A DNA stretch of 64,000 bases from Bremerella cremea. GTDB taxonomy: Bacteria; Planctomycetota; Planctomycetia; Pirellulales; Pirellulaceae. Of this stretch, positions 9,670-17,327 are shown in pieces. The translations under genes were made by a program, and so were the position numbers. The notes under the pieces were generated by a model. That model searched no databases. It was not told where the DNA came from and worked only from the letters and a program-made list of their open reading frames with translations. The stretch covers positions 1,054,001 to 1,118,000 of the forward strand of contig NZ_QPEX01000010.1 in NCBI RefSeq assembly GCF_003335505.1, read 5' to 3'. Positions within the stretch are counted from its first letter, which is position 1. Every line of letters starts with the position of its first letter.

Positions 9670-10761
9670 ATGGAAGCCGGAATTGTCGGGCTGCCGAATG
9701 TCGGTAAATCTACCCTGTTCAACGCATTGACCGCCGCAGGCATCGCCAGCGAAAACTATCCGTTCTGCACCATCGAACCCAACGTAGGGATCGTGCCGGT
9801 GCCGGATCCGCGGCTGGAAACGATCCAAAGCTATGTCAAAACCCAAAAGGTAATCCCCGCAATTTTACGCTTGGTAGATATCGCTGGGATTGTGCGGGGG
9901 GCCTCCGAAGGGGAAGGCCTGGGGAACAAATTCCTCTCGCACATCCGAGAAGTCGACGCCATCATCCACGTTGTCCGCTGCTTTCAGGAACCCAATGTGG
10001 TTCACGTTGACGGCAGCGTCGATCCGATTCGCGATATCGAAACGATTGATACCGAGCTCATGCTGGCCGACCTGCAATCGGTGGAATCGGCTCGCGACAA
10101 AGCCGCCCGCACGGCTCGTTCTGGCGACAAAGACGCCAAGGCCAAAGTCGAAATCTTGAACCAATGCCATGCCCTTTTGGCCGACGGCAAGCCGCTTCGA
10201 AGTGCCGAGTGGAATGACCCTGAGATGTTCAAGATCGTTCGCAACTTCGGCCTTTTGACCGCCAAGAGCGTTTTATATTTGGCCAACGTAGACGAAGACA
10301 ACCTGACCGGTGATGGGGAAATTGTCGAAAGAGTTCGTGCCCGCGCCGCTGAAGAAGGGGGCGAGGTGGTCCCTGTTTGTGCGAAAATCGAGTCGGAACT
10401 GATTGAACTCGACGATGAAGATCGCCGCGAAATGCTCGAAAGCGTCGGCCTGGAAGAGCCTGCCCTGGCGGTCGTGGCTCGCGCTGCCTACAAGTTGCTG
10501 GGGCTGCAAAGCTATTTTACCGCCGGAGAGAAAGAAGTCCGCGCGTGGACGATTCCGGTCGGAGCAACCGCTCCTCAGGGAGCCGGCGTGATTCACTCGG
10601 ACTTTGAACGCGGATTTATTCGTGCCGAAGTTTATTCACTCGCCGACCTGGAAACCTACAAAAGCGAAAAGGCGATTCGCGAAGCAGGCAAGCTACGCGT
10701 GGAAGGGAAGAGCTACGTCATGCACGACGGCGACATCTGCCACTTCCTGTTCAACGTGTAA
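9670..10761 (+). CDS. ychF: YchF/OLA1-type redox-regulated ATPase
   Basis: A 363-residue protein, the usual YchF length. The P-loop [15 protein letters not shown] is at residues 6-20, G3 is [14 protein letters not shown] near residue 70, and the position that is NKxD in normal G proteins reads LANVDED, the change that makes YchF prefer ATP over GTP. The C-terminal TGS domain (about residues 280-363) includes [13 protein letters not shown] and ends [13 protein letters not shown]. YchF binds ribosomes and 70S subunits and is linked to stress and translation control in other bacteria. ATG at 9670 is chosen over an upstream in-frame start at 9619 because the P-loop normally begins within the first ten residues; GAGAG precedes it. 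It appears monocistronic. Confidence 0.95.
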   Translation: MEAGIVGLPNVGKSTLFNALTAAGIASENYPFCTIEPNVGIVPVPDPRLETIQSYVKTQKVIPAILRLVDIAGIVRGASEGEGLGNKFLSHIREVDAIIHVVRCFQEPNVVHVDGSVDPIRDIETIDTELMLADLQSVESARDKAARTARSGDKDAKAKVEILNQCHALLADGKPLRSAEWNDPEMFKIVRNFGLLTAKSVLYLANVDEDNLTGDGEIVERVRARAAEEGGEVVPVCAKIESELIELDDEDRREMLESVGLEEPALAVVARAAYKLLGLQSYFTAGEKEVRAWTIPVGATAPQGAGVIHSDFERGFIRAEVYSLADLETYKSEKAIREAGKLRVEGKSYVMHDGDICHFLFNV

Positions 10762-10846
10762 GCCCCTTTCAATCCTGCAGCCGCGACCGAGCTAAGCTTG
10801 CGGCTCTGCGCACCTAATCGAAACTTGATTCCATGTGGATCATCTA

Positions 10847-10887
10847 CCAATTCCGGGGCTTCCGTTGGTTGGCCCCTATTCGATTGG
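10847..10887. repeat. Dispersed hairpin element, copy A
   Basis: Outer stem CCAAT (10847-10851) / ATTGG (10883-10887), inner stem GGGGC (10855-10859) / GCCCC (10872-10876), with CCGTTGG at the tip. It sits in the 181-base gap between the convergent ychF and tgpA-like genes. Related copies are at 25368 and 53307. The core shared by all copies is CCGGGGCTTCC. Confidence 0.7.
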
Positions 10888-10942
10888 CAGCGTAGAACGC
10901 AAAGGCAAGGTCGCGGGCGAGGATTGGTAGCCAACCAACAGC

Positions 10943-13420
10943 TTACTTGGCAAACGCTTTCTTTTGGCGAATCACCGTCGTTTGCTGTTCAACCACCGAG
11001 AGATATTCGCCAATCGCTTCTTGCTGCTGAGGAGCCAGGGTTCGACCGCCGAACCGAATTTGATAATACCAATCGAGCAATTCGCTCATCGGCGAAACCA
11101 TTTCACCACCGATATTGCGGCTGCGACAATCAGAAATCACGCGATCGATGAACTCGCGGGGGGTGTCTGACTTATCTCGCTGCCAGCCTGCTTTGGCCAA
11201 CATTCTTTCAAGCTTGAAATAGAAGCCTGCACGATGCGTGCTGGCCGGAAACCACTTCGCAAATAGCCTCCGCAAACGTGGCCAAGCATGTCGCAATATG
11301 GTGCGGCAAATCTCGAAGAAGACCACCAGCACCAACAAGATCAACATCGTAAATATCGAGGCAATTCCGCTGAACCATTCATCGCTCAGATGAATGCCCA
11401 TCGACTCTAACGTATTGCGGAAGAATTTCATCCACTGCTCGCGGCTGATCCAACCCTCGAATGGCTTCACCAAGTTATCCGTCAACGGTTTGTAGATATC
11501 CTTGGTTTGGCGATCATAGTTCATATCCACCACGTAATCACGCCACGCCAGTTCGACATAGTCGAACCAATCGAGAAACGTATCGAAAATGGTTCCCGTC
11601 GATTGACGATTGGGTGATAAACGAGAAGCCGGGGTCGGATCAAGTCGTAGCCAAGCTCCATTGGGAAACTCTTCCGGTTTTACGCCGGCTGGCAGTTGAT
11701 CGGACCGCAGATAACATTCAACCCAGGCGTGGGCATGCTTCTGCTTGACGGCGTAATACTTGCCAAACGAGTTGAACTCGCCCCCTTTGTAACCAACCAC
11801 CACCCGCGCAGGAATATCTTGCGTGCGCAACATAATCGCCAACGCACTCGCGAAGAACTCGCAATGCCCAGTCTTATGGTTCACCACAAAGTCCTCGATT
11901 GGATCAAGCCGCGTGTTCTTTAAATGCGGCAAGACATGCAGCGAGTAGGTATAGTTGCCATCGTTGACAAAATATCGCTCCATACGCTGGGCGATGGCTG
12001 CCTGCGATCGTTCTCCGTTCTCTCCGGTCGTGACATTCGTTGCCAGATCGTTAGCCAGTTTCCAGAGTCCGGGAAAAAGTGTGTTGGCAAAATCTTTATC
12101 GAGAGGGACCTGAGTTAAATCACGAGTTAGGTACGAACGAAATTCGCGATCGGAAAGCGGATGCCGACATGGCCTCAGATTGCTTTTCGTACCGAACGGA
12201 TACCACGGCACAATTAATTCGTATTCTTCCGGTTGCCGTTCGTTCGTACGGGTATCGCTGGACATCGAGAGAATTCCCAGCGTCTGGTTATCAACGATAT
12301 CAGGCGAAGTATTCTTGGAAGCGTATGCCGGGTACATGCTAAACAACAAGACGCCATCATTCGTACGATCGAATCGCATGTTCTGATTCGTGGCAATCGT
12401 CTGCCGGACATACTCTTGCCCAGGCGGAGGCGGCTTAATTTCGGAAACGCGGTATTCGCGTAGGTTTCCCACAATCCAAGTCTTGTTATTGGGGATATAC
12501 GTGCTTAGCGACGTACCGCGAAAATAGGGTTCATATTCGGTATCTTTCAGCTTGCCTGAATCGACTTCGGTCAGCCGAACCCGCATCACGAATTTATCGC
12601 TTTGCAGAATCTGCCCCATTTCGTTGAGCGAGATCTGATCTTTGAAACCGGTTTGTGTTCCGAGACCACCACCAAGTGATTGCCCCAGGGCCCCACCCTC
12701 GTCAAAGCGAGGAAAGCTATAGAACAGAATCACGGTAGCGCAGAGGGTGAAGAAAGACATCTTCAACACCTGAGCGAACATCTTGCCACTGGAGAAAACC
12801 GTCGACAAATTCGCTGGCAATTGCCCAACAAGTGTCACGTCTGCCGTTGGGTTGCCAGCCATACCGCTCGAATCCGTGCCCTTGCCTCCGAATAGAGTAA
12901 ACAAAGGACGGTTCTCAACGGCATCGTGCGCGGCCCGAAGTTCAGGGTCGACTCGCAGCGTTTCGCGAAAGATGAAGAACAGACAGAGCGTTGTCAAAGC
13001 GGTCAGCGAATAGGGAATGAGCATAAGCCCAAAGCTCACCCCCATATTCAGCGCAGCTGCGACCACCACTTGCAACAAACTCAAAACGGCCAAGTGCCAG
13101 TACACGCGGATTGTCTTGGGTTGGAACAACAAGACGATTTGAAGATAGATCAGCAACTTGGCAATCGCGACTAGCTTGGCGTCGTTGGCGTCCCAAAAAT
13201 CGAAGAACGAAAATAGAACGGCAATCAGAGCAGCAAAATTGGCCAGATTACGATTCAGCGTGATCCAGCCTCGGATATCGGTCACATAGACCGATAAAAA
13301 CGCCGCCATGGTTGCCATTAACGGCAACGTGGCAAAGCCTCCTTGGCCGATCGCCAGCAACAACGATCCCAATGCGGCGAGAAGTGCGACACTAATCTGC
13401 AAAAGCCGTTCGACTCTCAC
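10943..13420 (-). CDS. TgpA-like membrane transglutaminase (DUF3488-transglutaminase-DUF4129)
   Basis: An 825-residue protein starting at GTG, overlapping the DUF58 stop (GTGA). The N-terminal 240 residues carry several hydrophobic helices (DUF3488-like). The transglutaminase core has Cys520 in KTGHCEFFASALA, His564 in KHAHAWVECYL and Asp594 in WLRLDPTP, a complete Cys-His-Asp triad. Another membrane helix lies near residue 690 (IFTMLILLVLVVFFEI), and a C-terminal DUF4129-like part contains DTPREFIDRV. The order matches TgpA, a bacterial protein-glutamine gamma-glutamyltransferase or protease-like enzyme facing the periplasm. It is the last gene of a MoxR-DUF58-TgpA operon, a very common association whose substrate is unknown. 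Confidence 0.92.
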   Translation of the reverse strand: MRVERLLQISVALLAALGSLLLAIGQGGFATLPLMATMAAFLSVYVTDIRGWITLNRNLANFAALIAVLFSFFDFWDANDAKLVAIAKLLIYLQIVLLFQPKTIRVYWHLAVLSLLQVVVAAALNMGVSFGLMLIPYSLTALTTLCLFFIFRETLRVDPELRAAHDAVENRPLFTLFGGKGTDSSGMAGNPTADVTLVGQLPANLSTVFSSGKMFAQVLKMSFFTLCATVILFYSFPRFDEGGALGQSLGGGLGTQTGFKDQISLNEMGQILQSDKFVMRVRLTEVDSGKLKDTEYEPYFRGTSLSTYIPNNKTWIVGNLREYRVSEIKPPPPGQEYVRQTIATNQNMRFDRTNDGVLLFSMYPAYASKNTSPDIVDNQTLGILSMSSDTRTNERQPEEYELIVPWYPFGTKSNLRPCRHPLSDREFRSYLTRDLTQVPLDKDFANTLFPGLWKLANDLATNVTTGENGERSQAAIAQRMERYFVNDGNYTYSLHVLPHLKNTRLDPIEDFVVNHKTGHCEFFASALAIMLRTQDIPARVVVGYKGGEFNSFGKYYAVKQKHAHAWVECYLRSDQLPAGVKPEEFPNGAWLRLDPTPASRLSPNRQSTGTIFDTFLDWFDYVELAWRDYVVDMNYDRQTKDIYKPLTDNLVKPFEGWISREQWMKFFRNTLESMGIHLSDEWFSGIASIFTMLILLVLVVFFEICRTILRHAWPRLRRLFAKWFPASTHRAGFYFKLERMLAKAGWQRDKSDTPREFIDRVISDCRSRNIGGEMVSPMSELLDWYYQIRFGGRTLAPQQQEAIGEYLSVVEQQTTVIRQKKAFAK

Positions 13421-14664
13421 CGTTCTTCCTCCAACACTTCTGTTTGCTTAGCCTTGGGCAGATGAAAGAACTGGGCGTCTTCATCTCGCCCGGCCGAAAT
13501 GGTTCGTACACGACCTAGGTCGGTACGCAACTTCGGGTCGTTCCAAATTCGTGAGAAAAGTTCGGTGTCTGTCAGGTCGATGTCTCTGGTCGTCAACATG
13601 ACAATACGAGAACCAGATTTCGACGTCTTGAGTGTCTCGCGTAAGGTCTCGCTAATGGGATGCTTGCTGGTCGGAACTTGAATGGCTAAGTCGTGCATCG
13701 CTTGGACGACATAAGCCTGGGATACCGTTCCGATAATGGTTTCCAGCTTCGCTCCACAACAAATGAGCTGCAGGTGGCAACCACCGACGCCAGCTAAATC
13801 ACGGACAGCCGTTGCTGCCATGCTAATGATGCGTTCGGCTCGATCTTTTTGTTCCTGGGTTGGCTCTTCCGGCACCCAAGCATCTACCAAGAGCACGAAG
13901 TCTTGCTGGTTTTGTTTTTCAAATTGACGAACGACAAGCTCCCCTTGCTTGGCACTCGATCGCCAGTGAATCCATTGTTTCGGATCGCCGGAACGCCATT
14001 CTCTGAGGCCATAGAAATCGCCTTCGAGCAAACCATGTTGTCGCTTCGAAGAAGAGAAGCCGGTTTGCTCTTGTTGAATCAACCGCCGCCAAGCTGGCAT
14101 CATCGATCCCAAACGAGGCATGACCACTACCGTCGAGACAACCGTATCAGGACGGGCGTTTCGCATCAGCCCTAAAGGAAAGGCCGTGGATGCTGTCAGG
14201 GGACCAATTTCATACTTTCCCCGCTTTCGGATGATCGCCTTGTACGAGAGCATGGCCTCGCTTTGTTTGGCGACCTTGGCGAAAAAGATTTCGACCTTCT
14301 GAGCAGGCTCAGGATCGACCCCAGCTGTTTGCACAAGTTGATCTTCAATCACAACGGCATAGGTCGAGTTCCGCCCGCTGTTCTTGACCGTCAGTTCCAC
14401 AAAGAAAGCTTCGCCGCACGAAAGCAAGTGAGGAACCTTGCGCGAGAACTTCAAGTACCGCAAACTGCGATAGACCACCCAGGCGTTGTAAAGCAAAGGC
14501 CCCAACAACATGCAAGCCAGTAACATCAGCAATTGAATTCGGCTACGAACAATTGCTCCGGCGAGAATGAACAGAAAGACCAGGAAATAATAGGTTCCTT
14601 CGCGGGTAATCGACACACCGCGAAACCGAAACCAGGAAGGTTTCCTTATATTGCTCTCCGACAT
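13417..14664 (-). CDS. DUF58 / von Willebrand A-like membrane protein
   Basis: 415 residues. Two adjacent hydrophobic segments at about residues 25-65 (YYFLVFLFILAGAIV and LLMLLACMLLGPLLY) anchor the protein; a beta-rich region follows. The DUF58 signature FYGLREWRSGDPKQWIHWRS is at about residues 217-236, followed by a VWA-like fold with the strand FVLLVDAWVPEE. Known DUF58 proteins are paired with MoxR AAA+ ATPases, which act as chaperones or metal-insertion factors for VWA proteins. It starts 65 bases after the moxR stop and overlaps the tgpA-like gene, so the three are presumably one transcript. Confidence 0.9.
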   Translation of the reverse strand: MSESNIRKPSWFRFRGVSITREGTYYFLVFLFILAGAIVRSRIQLLMLLACMLLGPLLYNAWVVYRSLRYLKFSRKVPHLLSCGEAFFVELTVKNSGRNSTYAVVIEDQLVQTAGVDPEPAQKVEIFFAKVAKQSEAMLSYKAIIRKRGKYEIGPLTASTAFPLGLMRNARPDTVVSTVVVMPRLGSMMPAWRRLIQQEQTGFSSSKRQHGLLEGDFYGLREWRSGDPKQWIHWRSSAKQGELVVRQFEKQNQQDFVLLVDAWVPEEPTQEQKDRAERIISMAATAVRDLAGVGGCHLQLICCGAKLETIIGTVSQAYVVQAMHDLAIQVPTSKHPISETLRETLKTSKSGSRIVMLTTRDIDLTDTELFSRIWNDPKLRTDLGRVRTISAGRDEDAQFFHLPKAKQTEVLEEER

Positions 14665-14729
14665 GGCGTGACGCTGCCCCCTTTCGGAGTCGTAAAAACG
14701 CGTAGGACAATCGTCCGTTCCAATGCACG

Positions 14730-15671
14730 TTACACGGGAATCGAGATCTCGTCTACGATCCGTCCCACCATCGATTCCACCGCTTCACGCTGACCTGCGT
14801 GCAGAAAGCCCTTAGGAATCACGCGGTGCGCTAACACAGGAACCGCCAATTGCTTGACATCATCAGGCACCACAAAATCGCGACCTTCTAACAAGGCCAC
14901 GCTTTGGGCAGCACGAAACAGGCTAAGTCCTGCCCGCGTACTGGCTCCGACTTCCAAGTCGTCGCTGGTTCGGGTGCCATCGATAATATCAAGCAAATAT
15001 TCGCTGATCGCTTCGCTGACTTCAATCTTGCGGACACTATCTTGCAGCTGCACAATCTGCTCGCATGTGACCACCGGCGACAATTCATTCACCGGCTCGC
15101 CGTTACGGTGTGATTCGAGAATAACCCGTTCGGCAGAGCGATCAGGGTAGCCCATCGAAATCCGCATTAAGAAACGGTCCAGTTGGCTTTCCGGAAGAGG
15201 ATAGGTTCCTTCGAACTCGAACGGGTTCTGCGTGGCGATCACCATGAAAGGGCTTGGCAAGTTATGCGTTTCGCCATCGACCGAAACTTGTTGATCGCTC
15301 ATCGCTTCCAACAAGGCACTTTGCGTTCGGGGTGACGAACGATTGATTTCGTCGGCGATCACAACATTCGAGAAAATCGGCCCTGAATGGTAAACGAACT
15401 CATTGGTCTTCGCGTTGAAGATGTTCGATCCGACGATGTCGCTTGGCAGAAGGTCTGGCGTAAATTGCAGGCGACAGAAGTGCCCCGACAAACTACGAGC
15501 CAAGGCCTTACCGACAAGTGTCTTACCGACACCAGGAACGTCTTCCAGCAAGATATGCTCGCCAGCGAGAAGCGCAACGAGGCACTTACGCACCACATCC
15601 GCCTTTCCCACTACCACCTGATTGATATTCGATTCTAACTCGGAAACAAGACTAAGGAGCTCGGCTGGCAT
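14730..15671 (-). CDS. MoxR-family AAA+ ATPase
   Basis: 313 residues. Walker A is EDVPGVGKTLVGKALA at about residues 40-55, Walker B is NVVIADEINRSSPRTQSALL at about residues 105-124, sensor 1 is MVIATQNPFEFEGTYPLPES, and the C-terminal lid has the DDVKQLAVPVLAHRV segment typical of MoxR. The length matches the family. As first gene of the MoxR-DUF58-TgpA operon it is expected to remodel or activate the VWA-like partner at the inner membrane. The upstream 530-base region must hold the promoter. Confidence 0.93.
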   Translation of the reverse strand: MPAELLSLVSELESNINQVVVGKADVVRKCLVALLAGEHILLEDVPGVGKTLVGKALARSLSGHFCRLQFTPDLLPSDIVGSNIFNAKTNEFVYHSGPIFSNVVIADEINRSSPRTQSALLEAMSDQQVSVDGETHNLPSPFMVIATQNPFEFEGTYPLPESQLDRFLMRISMGYPDRSAERVILESHRNGEPVNELSPVVTCEQIVQLQDSVRKIEVSEAISEYLLDIIDGTRTSDDLEVGASTRAGLSLFRAAQSVALLEGRDFVVPDDVKQLAVPVLAHRVIPKGFLHAGQREAVESMVGRIVDEISIPV

Positions 15672-16201
15672 TCAGGATCCCTTGCGCGTGCTGATCGTGC
15701 TTTAAAATTGCCAATGGTGCAGATGGATATATCTGGTGGGGCAGACGTTCTCTAAGGAATACCGTTGTCACCTTTGATTTGTTCAGTAACGCACCTTGAA
15801 ATCCCATTCGCGAGAACAACTTCATTATAGCGAACTGAGGCGAAAAAATAGTGTTCGCGAAACCCTTCGCCGGCGGACTTCCCGAAAATGATCTGCGTAT
15901 TCCTGCATACTATCAATGTAACACCTTTCCATAAAAGAAGTTACGGTTCCATTTAGCAATTGCCGCTGGATCGCCGCGGTCATGTGCCGTCTCTGTGGCA
16001 TTTCCGCGACACTGTTTCGTTTCTGCCTCAGCCAACCAAAGAGCGTGAAAGGGGACTCTTGCCCTAACCAATTTAACTGTCATTGGTTACATCAAATTGA
16101 TTACCACATTGTTGAGCTCTTTCGGCTGTGGCACCTCGATTGCAATTCCTAACCCTGACAGTCGCTCGGCACTGCTTTCGCTCAGGGAATTACCGCACGT
16201 C
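15672..16201. other. Intergenic region between divergent genes, no gene seen
   Basis: This 530-base stretch separates the divergently transcribed moxR-type gene and the acyltransferase-like gene. It must carry promoters for both directions, but no clear -35/-10 pair stands out. An in-frame TTG at 16097 would extend the downstream gene by 35 residues; that extension has no recognisable motif. No tRNA, repeat or strong terminator was found. Confidence 0.5.
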
Positions 16202-17308
16202 ATGGCAAAAGTCATAGAGATCAACGATATCCACGCATTAGGTGCATACCGTTATTCCTGGAATCAACTCTTCGCGCAAACCTCGCATGCCACTTTTTTC
16301 CAAACCCTGAATTGGCTAGAAACCTACTGGCAATTCTATGGCGATAATAAAAAGCTGCGGGTGCTGATCGCGCAAGTCGGTGGGCAGGTAATTGGCATTC
16401 TACCCTTGGTAGAACAAACCGAATCAACCCATGCAGGCTCGGTCCGTGTTCTGACGTATCCATTGGCTGCTTGGGGGCCATTTTTTGGACCGATTGGCGG
16501 CCAGCCCACGGCCACGCTTTATACGTGCCTGCAATATCTTGCTGGCACTTCTCGGACTTGGGACATGCTCGATTTTCGTTGGGTCGAAACGGAAATCGAT
16601 CGTGGCCGGACTTTTTCGGCCATGCGATGCCAGGCGTTCACCCCCGTGATCCTACCGGGGAAACCAAGTTACGCGATTGAGCTTCCTACCGATTTCGAGA
16701 ATTACTTAGCCAGCCGAACTCCCAAATTTCGTGCGGCGATTCGTCGAGCAGTTCGGAAAGCGGAACAAGACGGAGTTGTGGCAGAACGTTATCGCCCTGT
16801 AAGCGACCGCCAGAGCCCCATTCCACCGAATGAAACTCTGTACGAAGAATGCGTGCAGCTTGCGAAACGGACATGGCAAGGAAGTTCGTCTACCGGCACA
16901 ACCATCTCGCACGAGCAGACCGCTGCCTATTTTCATGAATGCTTTATCCAAGCCGCGCGGCTTCGGATGATCGATTTAATGACGCTGCGCTATCAAGACC
17001 GCCTCGTCGCGTTTAGCTATAACTTTCACCACCAGGGTCGCGTGCTTGGCATTCGGATGGGATACGAACCAGATTGCAAACATCATAGCCCTGGCGTCGC
17101 GTTGATGGGCATGCAAATACGTGATTCGATCGAACGGGGAGACCAACTGTTCGATTTAGGTAGCGATTATCCCGAGATCAAAGCCCCCTGGATCAACCGT
17201 ACCCTGGAGTCGCAACGGATCTGTCATTACTCCGGCTTCTCGGTTTTAGCCAATGTCCTGCGGTGGGGACATTGGCTAAAGTATCGCCGAGCCCATGCGG
17301 CCGTCTAA
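16202..17308 (+). CDS. CelD/BcsL-like GNAT-fold acyltransferase
   Basis: 368 residues from ATG at 16202. The N-terminal half has FQTLNWLETYWQFY and LIAQVGGQVIGILPLV, and the C-terminal half has LRYQDRLVAFSYNFHHQGRV and a Gly/Asp-rich LFDLGSDYPEIKAPW. This duplicated GNAT arrangement is that of the FemAB/CelD (BcsL) group, cytoplasmic N-acyltransferases often found near polysaccharide or envelope genes. Neither donor nor acceptor can be told from sequence. There are no polysaccharide genes alongside here: it stands alone, facing a convergent CHAT-like gene whose stop is 19 bases away. Confidence 0.75.
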   Translation: MAKVIEINDIHALGAYRYSWNQLFAQTSHATFFQTLNWLETYWQFYGDNKKLRVLIAQVGGQVIGILPLVEQTESTHAGSVRVLTYPLAAWGPFFGPIGGQPTATLYTCLQYLAGTSRTWDMLDFRWVETEIDRGRTFSAMRCQAFTPVILPGKPSYAIELPTDFENYLASRTPKFRAAIRRAVRKAEQDGVVAERYRPVSDRQSPIPPNETLYEECVQLAKRTWQGSSSTGTTISHEQTAAYFHECFIQAARLRMIDLMTLRYQDRLVAFSYNFHHQGRVLGIRMGYEPDCKHHSPGVALMGMQIRDSIERGDQLFDLGSDYPEIKAPWINRTLESQRICHYSGFSVLANVLRWGHWLKYRRAHAAV

Positions 17309-17327
17309 CAGAAGCTTTCGCTCGTCC

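Noticed and set aside
15842..15856. 14-base match GAAAAAATAGTGTT also found near 56891
   Set aside because: A single shared AT-rich 14-mer in 64 kb is expected by chance; the flanks do not match and no structure is shared.
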